DNA of 64,000 nucleotides, taken from Candidatus Nitrosotenuis cloacae (GTDB taxonomy: Archaea; Thermoproteota; Nitrososphaeria; Nitrososphaerales; Nitrosopumilaceae). Each line of letters opens with the position of its first letter. The first letter of the stretch is position 1. Shown in pieces: positions 1 to 8,863 of this stretch. Position numbers and translations under genes: made by a program. Below the pieces are notes generated by a model. It was not told where the DNA came from. It saw only the letters and a program-made list of their open reading frames with translations, and did no database searches. Location: contig NZ_JAPPVQ010000005.1 in assembly GCF_026768455.1 (NCBI RefSeq), forward strand, positions 62,001 through 126,000, in the 5' to 3' direction.

Positions 1-1
1 G

Positions 2-385
2 CCAATAGTCAAGATAAAGTCGCTTCCACCGTCTCTTAGGCAGCAACTGCAGGACGAGCACAAGAACCGGTACGAACTAATCGAGCTTGAGGACCTGGCG
101 AGCCTAGCAAAGATAAGCTATGGCTACGAGGAGGCGCCGTTCCCGCTGTTTGCATTTCCACGCGACAGCAAGTGGCTCGTGGGCGTCTTTATGAACTTCA
201 ACGAGGACGGCCCGTCGTACTTTTGTCACGTCACGCTTGACTCAGAGCCGGACCAGCCGTTTCTCAAGTATGCGATGAACAACGGCAACGCACCCGTGTT
301 CTCTGCGAACCTCAACGAGCATGGATATTCCTACATCAAGATAATAAAGCTCAAAGAGACCCACCCTCTCATCAATTATGACTAG
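2..385 (+). CDS. hypothetical protein, 5' end outside window
   Basis: An open frame runs from base 2 without a stop to the TAG at 383-385, so the gene starts upstream of the window and only its C-terminal 127 residues are seen. The fragment begins PIVKIKSLPPSLRQQLQDE and has no membrane segment and no motif I recognise. Its stop overlaps the pyrF start by 8 bases, so the two are co-transcribed and probably translationally coupled. Function unknown; I do not assign it to pyrimidine synthesis on position alone. Confidence 0.8.
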   Translation, partial: PIVKIKSLPPSLRQQLQDEHKNRYELIELEDLASLAKISYGYEEAPFPLFAFPRDSKWLVGVFMNFNEDGPSYFCHVTLDSEPDQPFLKYAMNNGNAPVFSANLNEHGYSYIKIIKLKETHPLINYD

Positions 386-1112
386 CTACAAGCAGCGGAT
401 AAAAAAGATCGCCTCCGAAAAAAGCCCACTTATCTTGGCAAACGACTACGATGACAGGCGCCAGGACCTGGAATCAAGGACTATCAAGAACATCCGGGAA
501 CTACACAAGTACCTATGTGCAATAAAGCTCAACTTTCATGTATTGTTGCCACTGGGGCAAAAGCAGATTCAGAAAATAACTCGGCTTGCGCACGACTCCG
601 GACTGCAGACGATAGCTGACATCAAGCTAAACGACATAGGCAACACCAACAATGTCACCGTGGAGACTCTGTGGGACCTGGGATTTGATGCAGTAATAGT
701 AAACCCGATGATGGGGCCTGAAAACCTGGGAAATCTGATCAAACTCTCGCACAAAAACGAAAAAGGAGTGATATCACTGTGCCACATGAGCTCCCCTGAG
801 GCAAAGGTCACGTACGAGCTGCAGGTTGGCGCAAAAAAGTCGCCCCTCTACCACATGTTCCTGGAATGGGCAACAAAGATGCACTCAGACGGGATAATCG
901 TGGGGGCTACGTTTCCTGATATTGTGGCATTCTGCAAGAAAAAGAGCGGCGGGTCGCTTAACATCTACTCGCCTGGAATCGGCACGCAGGGTGGGGACAT
1001 ACAAAAGACAATCTCTGCAGGATCTGACTATCTGATTGTGGGCAGGTCGATTCTCACAGCAAAGGATCCTGTGAGTGCAGCAAGGTCGCTCTACGAGTTA
1101 TGCAAAAACTAA
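378..1112 (+). CDS. pyrF: orotidine 5'-phosphate decarboxylase
   Basis: Decarboxylates OMP to UMP, the last step of de novo pyrimidine synthesis. The 244-residue protein is the right size for one TIM-barrel OMPDC. The diagnostic catalytic D-x-K-x-x-D signature is present as DIKLNDIGNT near residue 82, and a phosphate-binding segment (PGIGTQGGD) precedes a C-terminal GRSI motif. The ATG at 378 lies inside the end of the preceding gene. It converges with the Nudix gene, the 3' ends overlapping by 15 bases. pyrD and a pyrK-like gene lie 22 kb away, so the pathway is dispersed. Confidence 0.93.
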   Translation: MTSYKQRIKKIASEKSPLILANDYDDRRQDLESRTIKNIRELHKYLCAIKLNFHVLLPLGQKQIQKITRLAHDSGLQTIADIKLNDIGNTNNVTVETLWDLGFDAVIVNPMMGPENLGNLIKLSHKNEKGVISLCHMSSPEAKVTYELQVGAKKSPLYHMFLEWATKMHSDGIIVGATFPDIVAFCKKKSGGSLNIYSPGIGTQGGDIQKTISAGSDYLIVGRSILTAKDPVSAARSLYELCKN

Positions 1113-1511
1113 TTTCTTTGATTTTGCCAAAAGGCTTCTTGCATTCTGGTATGTTATTTTTTTGAGTGCGTCGTCAAACTCTAACCATGTAAAGTTGAGG
1201 TGCTCGTCTGACAGCGTGATGGACGACGTGCAGGTCTTTGCCAAAAAAAAGATTACCTCCTTTCGCACCGCTCTTCCGTCATACTGGTAGCTGTACTGTA
1301 TTCGCTCCTCGTATCCGTCGACGAACTGTATGTCCGTGATGCCTGTCTCCTCTCTTGCCTCCCTGAGCGCAGCCTCCTTTGGCTGCTCGTCTTTTTCGAT
1401 TCGGCCCTTTACAAAATCCCAGTGCCCAGATGGATAGTGCAAAAGCAAAAACATCTTTTTTCCCGCATCGTCCCTGTACAGCACCATTCCTGCGGATCTC
1501 TCGTCAACCAT
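1098..1511 (-). CDS. Nudix hydrolase (Ap4A hydrolase-like)
   Basis: A 137-residue single-domain Nudix protein. The Nudix box is complete: G-x5-E-x7-R-E-x2-E-E-x-G appears as GRIEKDEQPKEAALREAREE followed by TGI. The N-terminal SAGMVLYRD strand and short length resemble the diadenosine tetraphosphate/NTP house-cleaning branch, but substrate cannot be read from sequence. It lies 6 bases downstream of the prenyltransferase gene on the same strand, so the two probably form one transcript. Confidence 0.88.
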   Translation of the reverse strand: MVDERSAGMVLYRDDAGKKMFLLLHYPSGHWDFVKGRIEKDEQPKEAALREAREETGITDIQFVDGYEERIQYSYQYDGRAVRKEVIFFLAKTCTSSITLSDEHLNFTWLEFDDALKKITYQNARSLLAKSKKLVFA

Positions 1512-1517
1512 TCAGAG

Positions 1518-2309
1518 TCACTTGCCTATTCTCCTATTTCTCTTTTGAAATGTACGTATCGCCCTTAGAAGATCTATCTTTCGAAATTCGGGCCACAGTA
1601 TGTCCATGAAGATGAGCTCGCTGTATGCGCCCTGCCAGAGCAAAAACCCGCTCATTCTCTGCTCGCCGGACGTCCTCAAAATCAGATCCGGCGCAGACTG
1701 CGGCAGGTGCGCGGTGTACAGATTTGATTCTATTGTCTCCTTGTTTATGCTGTCCACGTCAAGCGTGCCGTCTTTTATCTTGGCTCCGATCTTCTTTACT
1801 GCATCAACCAGCTCATTCTGGCCGCCGTATGCTATTGCTATGTTCAGGTAGTGACGGTTGTAATCCTTTGTGGCGTCGTCAAGCCTCTTTAGGACGTCGT
1901 TTATGAAGTCTGGCAGGAGCTCCGTTCTGCCTATTGCCTTGACGCGCATCATGTTTTTGTGGATTCTCGGGTCCCTGTAGAGCTTTTCAAGTCTTTCGTG
2001 GATTAGGTGGAACAGATAATCCAGCTCCTTGTCGGCGCGGTCCAGATTCTCAGTTGAAAGGACGTACAGCGTGATTATCTTGATGTCCAATTCCTCGCAC
2101 CAGTCTAGGAGGTTTTCGACTGCGTCTGCTCCTATGTGGTGGCCCCTCTCGTTTGCGGCAAGCGCCTTTTTTGCCCATCTCCTGTTGCCGTCAAGGATGA
2201 CTGCGATGTGGTTTGGGATGGTCCCGTTTCTTATCTCGCGCTCCAGCTTTCTTGTGTATATCTTGTAAAATCCTGAAAGATAATGGGCAGTCTGCCTTAT
2301 CCCGTTCAT
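1518..2309 (-). CDS. uppS: cis-prenyltransferase (UPP synthase family)
   Basis: Condenses isopentenyl diphosphate onto an allylic primer with Z stereochemistry to make the long polyprenyl carrier lipid used for glycosylation. The 263-residue protein has the family hallmarks: the substrate-binding P-loop ILDGNRRWAK (D40), and the C-terminal RTSGEQRMSGFLLWQ segment with the conserved Arg/Ser pair and a following acidic E. In archaea the product is dolichyl-type phosphate, so the UPP name describes the family, not the exact product. First gene of a two-gene unit with the Nudix hydrolase. Confidence 0.92.
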   Translation of the reverse strand: MNGIRQTAHYLSGFYKIYTRKLEREIRNGTIPNHIAVILDGNRRWAKKALAANERGHHIGADAVENLLDWCEELDIKIITLYVLSTENLDRADKELDYLFHLIHERLEKLYRDPRIHKNMMRVKAIGRTELLPDFINDVLKRLDDATKDYNRHYLNIAIAYGGQNELVDAVKKIGAKIKDGTLDVDSINKETIESNLYTAHLPQSAPDLILRTSGEQRMSGFLLWQGAYSELIFMDILWPEFRKIDLLRAIRTFQKRNRRIGK

Positions 2310-2381
2310 ACTTGATGTTTTTAATTGATCATTAATTAATGCTATAATAAATTCCGGCAGAAGGTTGGGTGCGTCCTGGTG

Positions 2382-3536
2382 TTATTCTGTTAGGACTTCG
2401 CCGCCCTTCTTCTTTCGGTATTTGCGGAACAGTACCGTGGCGGAGATCAGCGTCACTATGAGGCCTATTAGAAACGGCGGAATCAGGGTAAATGAGCTCT
2501 CGTCGTATATGAGCAGGTTTGTAAACTGGTACACCGTCGGGTATAACGACCCAAGCACGATAAGTCTCAGCACATCGGTGATTCTCCTGAGGCTTCCCTT
2601 TAGCCAGTGGCTGAGCAGGATTCCTGCAAATACTGAGCCCATTCCCATCCACAGAAACGGCAGTGCGCCTGCGATGAACTGGCCGAGCGTTACCTTGTCT
2701 GCAAATATGTTTGGAATGCCTGCGCCGAAGATCTGAGGGTCTAGTATGTTTGTGTGGATTGCTGAAAATCCTGACAGAATTGACGCTAGTCCGATGATGA
2801 CTCCTGTTACAAGTGTGAATGCCCTGATCAGTCCTGCGGGAGTGGGCTTTGACCAACTTGACAGCGCCCTGTCTACGTCAAATGCACGAATCAGAAACGC
2901 TCCGCCAAGGATGCTTACTAGCACCGCAAAGATCTCCTGCGTGTATCCTGAAATGGTTCCAATTCCTCCAATCAAAAGCAGGATTCCCGGCACTCCCAAA
3001 AAGAACTTTGAATATTTTGAATCGTACGCAATCATCTTTAGATATTTTCCAAAGACTGCGTAGGAGTATTCGACGCTGCGACTTACCTTCATCACGCATC
3101 GCTGCACTGATACAATTGGAACTACGTTCTGAATAATTGGAATTACTGACTCGTCATCTTCTCCGTCTGACACTATGACTGCGCCGTTTGCAGAAAAGCT
3201 GCTCAGGACTGACTTTACCTCGCGAACTATTTTCTCGTCTGCCTGCACGCCCCTGTCACCCACCCCTGCAACCACTATCACCTCTGCCTGGTATCCCTTG
3301 CTTACCAAGTCCTCATACGTCTTGATTGCAAAGAAGATGGAGTTTGCGTCCGCATCCTCTGGATCCTCAAGTGCCAGCTTTTGTGCTGCCTCTATGCACG
3401 AGTTTCTCCCGACGACCGGTGTGACCACTCCTGCCTTGTCCCCCACATCGTTGTCCCTGTCCACGCATATCACAAGCAGCCTGCTTGTTATTGGGGCCTC
3501 GACGGCCTTTTCCATCTTGGAATCTCTAAGGGACAA
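2382..3536 (-). CDS. DUF373 family membrane protein
   Basis: A 384-residue protein with a soluble N-terminal half and a hydrophobic C-terminal half. The first ~150 residues hold a Rossmann-like pattern (LLVICVDRDNDVG, EVIVVAGVGDRG, GAVIVSDGEDDE) typical of DUF373. From about residue 165 there are six or so membrane segments, starting with FLGVPGILLLIGGIGTISG. The C-terminus is basic (FRKYRKKKGG) and presumably cytoplasmic. DUF373 proteins are widespread in archaea and have no proven function. Confidence 0.85.
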   Translation of the reverse strand: MSLRDSKMEKAVEAPITSRLLVICVDRDNDVGDKAGVVTPVVGRNSCIEAAQKLALEDPEDADANSIFFAIKTYEDLVSKGYQAEVIVVAGVGDRGVQADEKIVREVKSVLSSFSANGAVIVSDGEDDESVIPIIQNVVPIVSVQRCVMKVSRSVEYSYAVFGKYLKMIAYDSKYSKFFLGVPGILLLIGGIGTISGYTQEIFAVLVSILGGAFLIRAFDVDRALSSWSKPTPAGLIRAFTLVTGVIIGLASILSGFSAIHTNILDPQIFGAGIPNIFADKVTLGQFIAGALPFLWMGMGSVFAGILLSHWLKGSLRRITDVLRLIVLGSLYPTVYQFTNLLIYDESSFTLIPPFLIGLIVTLISATVLFRKYRKKKGGEVLTE

Positions 3537-3614
3537 CGCTAGTGTGTATTACGAAATTACCTATTAACACTTTCCAACTATTGAAAATATTAGACATAGG
3601 AATTCAGGCGTGGC

Positions 3615-4112
3615 TTACTGCGGTCTTGCAGAGTTTGAAGCTGCCAGATATTCGTCTGCTTGCTTGAGGTACTGCCCCATCTTGGATTCCTCACCGGTTA
3701 TGTCTGCCTGTGCGTTGCCCTTTAGCTTCTCTGCTACTACCACAGTCTCTGCCAGGTATGAGTTGTATGCTCGCAGCGAGTCTGCAAACGCGCCGTAGCT
3801 GTCTGCCCACTCTGAGGGGACCTGCGTGTCTACTATCTTGATTATGAACGAGTTTACTTGGGAGTGGGTAGTCTCTGCTATGGCAATATAGCTGTCCGGC
3901 GTTGTCTGGCCTGCTAGCATCCTGTCATACTCATCCGATGTGGAGCTTGCCACCACACTATGCTGCTCGATTAGCGCGTCCAAGTCCTCACTTGCATTTG
4001 AAACTATGAATCGCGTCGGGGTGTTTTGCGGGACCATCCAGACTGCAAAGCTTGCAGCAGTGATTGCTGCAAGTACTATTCCTGTGATGGCGACTCCCCT
4101 CTTTGATTTCAA
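3615..4112 (-). CDS. small membrane-anchored extracytoplasmic protein
   Basis: A 165-residue protein starting with TTG. A positively charged MKSKRG precedes one hydrophobic segment (VAITGIVLAAITAASFAVWM), so it is either a signal-anchored or a secreted protein. The rest is soluble, Ala/Ser-rich and probably helical (HSVVASSTSDEYDRML, LRAYNSYLAETVVVAEKL). No family recognised. The gene stands alone with its 3' end facing the DUF373 gene promoter region. Confidence 0.7.
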   Translation of the reverse strand: MKSKRGVAITGIVLAAITAASFAVWMVPQNTPTRFIVSNASEDLDALIEQHSVVASSTSDEYDRMLAGQTTPDSYIAIAETTHSQVNSFIIKIVDTQVPSEWADSYGAFADSLRAYNSYLAETVVVAEKLKGNAQADITGEESKMGQYLKQADEYLAASNSARPQ

Positions 4113-4181
4113 CTAGTTTTGTTACAAAAAACTGCTGTTTATAACGTAACTGGAATCTGGAGTTTTTGCGATCATTTTCCG

Positions 4182-4193
4182 CCGAAATTTCGG
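4182..4193. repeat. 12-bp perfect palindrome in intergenic region
   Basis: CCGAAATTTCGG lies in the 246-bp gap between the divergent genes at 3615-4112 and 4359-4505. It is a perfect palindrome and could be an operator for either gene; no function is shown. The rest of the gap holds AT-rich TATA-like stretches (TTATATAATAAA near 4240) and no other ORF. Confidence 0.35.
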
Positions 4194-4303
4194 ATTTTGC
4201 GTCGACTATAGGATCTGGTGACGGAAAATTGCCGATATGTTATATAATAAATCGAAATTTGGTGCAGTTTTGTCAGATAAACTCAGACTCCTACATACTA
4301 TAG

Positions 4304-4314
4304 TTAAATAATTT
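4304..4314 (+). promoter_or_regulatory. TATA-like promoter element for the 48-aa zinc protein
   Basis: TTAAATAATTT lies 45-55 bases before the ATG at 4359 and is the nearest AT-rich match to an archaeal TATA box on this strand. The assignment rests only on sequence and spacing. Confidence 0.4.
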
Positions 4315-4358
4315 TTACAGCCTCTTGCTAAATACACGCACAACGTAGCCCAATCACA

Positions 4359-4505
4359 ATGACTCAAGCTTACTGTGTAAAATGCAGAGCAAAAAGGGAC
4401 ATCAAAAATCCTAAAGAAGTTAAGCTAAAGAATGGTCGCCCTGCCGTAAAAGGCACTTGCCCAAAATGCGGAACAAACGTTTTCAAAATTGGCAAGATGG
4501 ACTAA
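4359..4505 (+). CDS. DUF5679-like small zinc-ribbon protein
   Basis: A 48-residue basic protein, MTQAYCVKCRAKRDIKN..., with two C-x2-C pairs (YCVKC near the N-terminus and CPKCG near the C-terminus), the pattern of a minimal zinc ribbon. Between them is a K/R-rich linker. This size and layout match the DUF5679 family common in archaea and actinobacteria. It precedes the aIF2-beta gene by 56 bases. A nucleic-acid or ribosome-associated role is plausible but unproven. Confidence 0.8.
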   Translation: MTQAYCVKCRAKRDIKNPKEVKLKNGRPAVKGTCPKCGTNVFKIGKMD

Positions 4506-4561
4506 AGCTAAACTACTCCTTTTCTTTAAACTCATATAGGTAGACTATCCTATTTTTTACA

Positions 4562-4984
4562 TTGGTAAAATCAGACTATGAAAAGCTCCTAAAGCGCATC
4601 CAGGACAAGATATCTGAAAAGAAGACTGATACTGGCGAGAGATTTGAACTGCCGTCGCCTGACGTGATGTGGGAAGGACAGCGCACCATTCTGCGCAACT
4701 TTATGGACTTTCCAAAGGTCCTCCGAAGGGATGCAGACAAGATTCTACAGTATCTGTCAAAAGAGTTTGCAACGCCTGCTGAGAGGAGCGGGGAGAAGGC
4801 CGTCTTTGTTGGACGACGCGAACCGCATGATTTTACACGACTGCTCCAAATTTACGTAAAAGACTACCTAGAGTGTCCTACGTGCAAGAGCCCTGATACC
4901 AAAATTGAGAAGGAGAACAGGATATCGTTTCTTGTATGCGAGGCATGCGGTGCGAAATCGTCACTTAAGGGTAAATATGCGTAA
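4562..4984 (+). CDS. translation initiation factor aIF2 subunit beta
   Basis: The beta subunit of the heterotrimeric aIF2 that carries initiator Met-tRNA to the small ribosomal subunit. The 140-residue protein has the three expected parts: a basic N-terminal helix, the central alpha/beta core (WEGQRTILRNFMDF, DKILQYLSKEFAT, ILQ-type strands with FVGRRE), and a C-terminal zinc ribbon with two C-x2-C pairs (ECPTCKSPDT and CEACG). It uses a TTG start at 4562. It is followed by DUF424 with a one-base TAATG overlap, and aIF1A lies next. Confidence 0.93.
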   Translation: MVKSDYEKLLKRIQDKISEKKTDTGERFELPSPDVMWEGQRTILRNFMDFPKVLRRDADKILQYLSKEFATPAERSGEKAVFVGRREPHDFTRLLQIYVKDYLECPTCKSPDTKIEKENRISFLVCEACGAKSSLKGKYA

Positions 4985-5280
4985 TGCGCTTCTATGTTAG
5001 AACCTCGAGCTACCAAAACAGCAGGATGCTTAACATCTGCGATGAGGACCTGCTGGACCGCGTAGTGAAAAAAGACGACTTGGAGATAAAGATCAGCAAA
5101 AGCTACTACGGCCAGAGGCTGGTGGAAAAGTCAGAAGCTGAGGATCTGATGAGAAACTCGTCGATTATCAACATCGTCGGCAAGGAGACAGTTGAGATGT
5201 CAGTTGAGCTCAATGTCGCCTCTAGGGCGGGAGTCAAAGTGATTGATGGTGTTCCGTTTTTGATTGTTTTCAAAATGTAG
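4984..5280 (+). CDS. DUF424 domain protein
   Basis: A 98-residue protein with the DUF424 pattern (RFYVRTSSYQNSRMLNICDE, KISKSYYGQRLVEKSEAED, NIVGKETVEM). The family is archaeal and almost always sits next to aIF2-beta, as here, where the stop and start codons overlap (TAATG). That linkage suggests a translation-related role, but no activity is established. Confidence 0.88.
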   Translation: MRFYVRTSSYQNSRMLNICDEDLLDRVVKKDDLEIKISKSYYGQRLVEKSEAEDLMRNSSIINIVGKETVEMSVELNVASRAGVKVIDGVPFLIVFKM

Positions 5281-5317
5281 CACCACAATTATATACAAAA
5301 TTTTCTTTATCATACCG

Positions 5318-5629
5318 TTGGGAAAGCGTAAAGTTCTAAACGAAAGTGAGCTAAAAGATATTCAGCTGCCGCAGCAAGGCGAGCTTTTGGGAAGAGTCAT
5401 CAAGTTGTTGGGAAGTGATCAGGTTCTGGTAAAGTGTACTGATGACAAAACACGACGCGGTAGAATCAGAGGCAAGCTAAAGCGAAGAATTTGGATTAGG
5501 GATAACGATGTTGTGATTATAGCTCCGTGGGATTTCAAGCAAGATGACAGGGGGGACATCACGTGGAGATTCACTCTTGCTCAAGTGGAGTGGCTGAAAA
5601 CAAACAATCACCTCCCAAAAGATTTCTAG
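5318..5629 (+). CDS. translation initiation factor aIF1A
   Basis: An OB-fold factor that occupies the A-site region of the small subunit during initiation. TTG at 5318 gives MGKRKVLNESELKDIQLPQQ, matching the family's basic N-terminal tail better than the longer frame upstream, which would overlap the DUF424 stop. The OB strands are visible (GELLGRVIKLLGSDQVLVKC, TRRGRIRGKLKRRIWIRDND, VVIIAPWDF). About 103 residues, typical length. Followed by rio1. Confidence 0.92.
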   Translation: MGKRKVLNESELKDIQLPQQGELLGRVIKLLGSDQVLVKCTDDKTRRGRIRGKLKRRIWIRDNDVVIIAPWDFKQDDRGDITWRFTLAQVEWLKTNNHLPKDF

Positions 5630-5650
5630 CTTGCATGTGTATAGCACGAA

Positions 5651-6466
5651 ATGTCTTCTGACGATTATTTTGACACCAAGGATTATCCGGACATTGACGA
5701 CTTTGCAGATTCTGATCTGGCGTCAAAGTTTGACAACCTGTCAGTAACAAAGAAAAAATCGCTCCAGGACGGATTTAAGAAATTCAAGACGGTAAACCAA
5801 GTGCTTGACAAGTCCACCATGTTTACCATGTATGAGATGATAAATGCAAAGATAATTGCGTACGTCAACGGAATAGTGCGCGCAGGAAAGGAATCGGTGT
5901 TGTTCTGGGCAGTCGACAAGGATGGCGTAGATGTGGCACTAAAGGTATACCTGGTATCTACTACGAGCTTCAAAAAGCGTGCGCAGTACGTGGTGGGGGA
6001 CCCGCGCTTTTCGCGCATAAAGTCCGGCACAAAGAACATGGTGTACCTGTGGGCAAAAAAAGAGTTCAGGAATCTGCAGGTGTGCTACAAAAAGGGCATA
6101 CCTACCGTGCGGCCAATCCACGTGTCAAAGAATGTCCTTGCAATGGAGTTCATCGGCAAAAATGGAGTCCCGGCTCCAACTCTGCATGAGACAAACGTGG
6201 ACGAAAACGACTACATCCAGGCAATGGACATAATGACGCGGCTGTACCGTGACGTGCATCTGGTGCACGGAGATTTCTCAGAATACAATGTCTTCAAGAC
6301 GGAAAATGGACTGATTTTGTTTGACATGGGATCTGCAGTTGATACAATGCACCCAAATGCTCAAAACTTTCTTGAAAGAGACATTAAAAATATGTCATAC
6401 TTCTTTGCAAAAAGAGGCCTAACAGTGCAAAATCCAGCCGATGTGCTAGCGAAAATGATGTCATGA
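5651..6466 (+). CDS. rio1: RIO1-type serine/threonine kinase
   Basis: An atypical protein kinase/ATPase needed for late small-subunit maturation. The 271-residue protein has a glycine-poor ATP loop (IAYVNGIVRAGKESVLFWA), the catalytic lysine in VALKVYLVST, the RIO1 insert SFKKRAQYVVGDPRF, the catalytic loop HGDFSEYN and the metal-binding FDMGSAVD. An acidic N-terminus is also usual for RIO1. The stop overlaps the KH gene start (ATGA-type), a linkage seen in many archaea. Confidence 0.93.
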   Translation: MSSDDYFDTKDYPDIDDFADSDLASKFDNLSVTKKKSLQDGFKKFKTVNQVLDKSTMFTMYEMINAKIIAYVNGIVRAGKESVLFWAVDKDGVDVALKVYLVSTTSFKKRAQYVVGDPRFSRIKSGTKNMVYLWAKKEFRNLQVCYKKGIPTVRPIHVSKNVLAMEFIGKNGVPAPTLHETNVDENDYIQAMDIMTRLYRDVHLVHGDFSEYNVFKTENGLILFDMGSAVDTMHPNAQNFLERDIKNMSYFFAKRGLTVQNPADVLAKMMS

Positions 6467-7029
6467 GCTTTGAGAAGATAATCCGCATTCCAGCTGACCG
6501 CGTAGGTTCGCTTATTGGAAAGGCCGGCAAGGTCAAGTCCCAGATAGAAAAGACCTGCCTTGTCAAGCTGGCAATTGACAGCGAGTCAGGCGAGATCGAA
6601 ATTACAAGCGACGGCCCAATTGATCAGATTGAGCCGTTCAAGGCAGTAGAGATTGTGACTGCAATAGGTCGCGGGTTTTCTCCGGAAAAGGCAATGAAAC
6701 TCATGCAGGAGGAAAATCTGTTGCATGTAATCGATCTTAGAGATTTTGCCGGAAAGTCTCCGCAACAAATTGAAAGGATAAAAGGAAGAATAATTGGAGA
6801 GGGAGGTAGAGCAAGGGTAAACATGGAAAATCTTACTAGGACAAGTATCTGCGTTTATGGAAAGACGGTTTCAATAATTGGCGAGCAAAGTCAGATCAAG
6901 GCGGCAATAAACGCCATCACGTCCATATCGAGCGGAAGCAAGCACGGCTCAGTGTATGGAAAGCTTGAGGCAAATAGAAGGAAGGAAAAGCTAGACAGGT
7001 TACAGTTGTGGGAAAAGCGCGATGTCTAA
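6463..7029 (+). CDS. KH-domain ribosome biogenesis protein (Pno1/Krr1-like)
   Basis: A 188-residue protein with two KH modules. The first holds the GxxG loop in RVGSLIGKAGKVKSQIEK and the second in GRIIGEGGRARVNMENLTR. This is the archaeal counterpart of Pno1/Dim2 and Krr1, small-subunit assembly factors that partner with Rio1 and Dim1. The C-terminus is basic (ANRRKEKLDRLQLWEKR). It overlaps rio1 by 4 bases and top6B by 8, so it is in the middle of one operon. Confidence 0.9.
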   Translation: MSFEKIIRIPADRVGSLIGKAGKVKSQIEKTCLVKLAIDSESGEIEITSDGPIDQIEPFKAVEIVTAIGRGFSPEKAMKLMQEENLLHVIDLRDFAGKSPQQIERIKGRIIGEGGRARVNMENLTRTSICVYGKTVSIIGEQSQIKAAINAITSISSGSKHGSVYGKLEANRRKEKLDRLQLWEKRDV

Positions 7030-8863
7030 GGAAACATTCAATCAGATATCTCCAAGCGAGTTCTTTTACAGGAACCGGGATCTTGCAGGATTTAGCAACC
7101 CGACACGCTCTTTGTATACTGCGGTAAGGGAGTTTGTTGAAAACGGCCTTGACGCATGCGACCAGCAGGGGATACTGCCTGACATTCACCTCTCGATAAA
7201 GGCGCTGGATCCAGAAAAGCCGGACCCAAAGCCGTACGTTCTGACGGTCAAAGACAACGGGCCTGGTATGGAGTCAAAGCACATCCCGCTTGCATTTGGA
7301 ACGGTCCTTTACGGCTCAAAGTTCGGGCTAAAGCAGGCAAGGGGAATGTTCGGACTTGGTGCCACCATGGCAATTTTGTACGGGCAGATAACTACCAACA
7401 AACCGGTCACAGTATCCAGCTCAATTGATGGAAAATCGCTAAACGAATACGAGATGATGCTTGACATACAAAAGAACAAACCTGTTATCATAAAGCACAA
7501 GACGATTCAGACAAACAAGAAGGGACTGTCTGTCAGCATCACGTTAGAGGGTGACTATTCCAAGGCTGGCGCAAAGATAAGGGATTACGTGTATCAGACC
7601 TCGCTTATCACCCCGTATGCAACAATATCATTTGATGATCCAAAGGGGGAAAAGTTCCACTACAAAAGAATCGTCGAGACAATGCCGCCACCGCCCACCA
7701 TCATCAAGCCGCACCCACACGGAGTGGATGTTGAGACAATACGCAGGATGATCGTGGACACGCACTACCAGATACCGACACTTGACAACATCATGATAGA
7801 CAAGGTAAGAAAGGAACTCAACCTCTCAAAGAAGAATCTGAACTTTGAGGGAATAATGGCAAGGGCGGAGAAAAAGTGGTCGTCTCTGTCAAGACCTGTG
7901 AGGGTGATAGTGGCCATCATGTCTTTTCTGCAGATGGACTTTGATAAAATTATGAAGATAAGGCTTGACGACATCGACTTGGCGCACAAGAGACTGACGT
8001 ACTGGGATTTTGGCGAGTCCAAGTCTGTTACAATTGAGATGCCAAAGTCAAACCCGTACTACAAGCAGCTTGCAAACACCGTGCAAGGAGAGTCGGTGGT
8101 CTCTTTTCTGACAAAGAGATTCCAAAGGGTGGGCCCGTCCACTGCGCTCAAGTTCGCCGAGTTTGCGCAGATAAAGCCGGACAAGAGAATCGGCGCGCTC
8201 ACAAACGACGAGCTTGTGCAGCTGAGCGACTCGCTGCAGAAATACGAGGACTTTTTGTCGCCTGACCCAAGCTGCCTTGCGCCGCTTGGCGAGGAGCCTC
8301 TTGCAAAAGGAATGGAGCAGTTCTTCAAGCCGGACTTTTCGGCAGTCATACAGCGAAGCGCGTCTGCGTACTCGGGGTTCCCATTCGTAGTTGAGATGGG
8401 GATTGCGTACGGGGGAGGAATTCCGGCAGGCAAGATGACTGTGTACAGGTTTGCAAACAGGATCCCGCTTCTCTATGACGAGGGCAGCGACGTCGTAATG
8501 CAGGTGGTAAATGAGACCGACTGGTCGCGTTACAAGGTGAAAAACGAGTCACCGCTTGTGATCGTAACTCACATCTGCTCGACCCGTATTCCGTACAAGA
8601 CCGTGGGCAAGGAAAATGTCGCCGACAGGCCTGAGATTGAAAAGGAGCTAAAGCTGGCACTGCAGTTTCTGGCAAGAAAGCTCTCAGCATACATGTCAAA
8701 GAAGGGACTTGCGGAAATTGAAAAGAAGAGATCCAACCTGTACCAAAAATATCTTCCACTCATTGCACAGTTTGCCACGGAGCTTGCAGCAAAACCTAAA
8801 GAGCCCGCATACAAGAAACTAATCAAGGATCTGAACACAAATGTCGAAGTCAAACAAGAGTAA
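7022..8863 (+). CDS. top6B: DNA topoisomerase VI subunit B
   Basis: The ATPase subunit of the type IIB topoisomerase. The 613-residue protein has a GHKL fold: EFVENGLDACDQQ (N-box), VKDNGPGM (G1), KQARGMFGLGATMA (G2). An H2TH-like helical part follows (IMIDKVRKELNLSK), then the transducer domain with the switch lysine region. The start overlaps the KH gene, and the 3' end overlaps top6A by 23 bases, so translation of the two subunits is coupled. Confidence 0.95.
   Translation: MSKETFNQISPSEFFYRNRDLAGFSNPTRSLYTAVREFVENGLDACDQQGILPDIHLSIKALDPEKPDPKPYVLTVKDNGPGMESKHIPLAFGTVLYGSKFGLKQARGMFGLGATMAILYGQITTNKPVTVSSSIDGKSLNEYEMMLDIQKNKPVIIKHKTIQTNKKGLSVSITLEGDYSKAGAKIRDYVYQTSLITPYATISFDDPKGEKFHYKRIVETMPPPPTIIKPHPHGVDVETIRRMIVDTHYQIPTLDNIMIDKVRKELNLSKKNLNFEGIMARAEKKWSSLSRPVRVIVAIMSFLQMDFDKIMKIRLDDIDLAHKRLTYWDFGESKSVTIEMPKSNPYYKQLANTVQGESVVSFLTKRFQRVGPSTALKFAEFAQIKPDKRIGALTNDELVQLSDSLQKYEDFLSPDPSCLAPLGEEPLAKGMEQFFKPDFSAVIQRSASAYSGFPFVVEMGIAYGGGIPAGKMTVYRFANRIPLLYDEGSDVVMQVVNETDWSRYKVKNESPLVIVTHICSTRIPYKTVGKENVADRPEIEKELKLALQFLARKLSAYMSKKGLAEIEKKRSNLYQKYLPLIAQFATELAAKPKEPAYKKLIKDLNTNVEVKQE

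Noticed and set aside
8346-8759. Antisense protein inside top6B
   Set aside because: Long antisense frames here, and in nop5, radA and other core genes, follow from GC-skewed codon use; they show no motif and lie wholly inside well-conserved genes.
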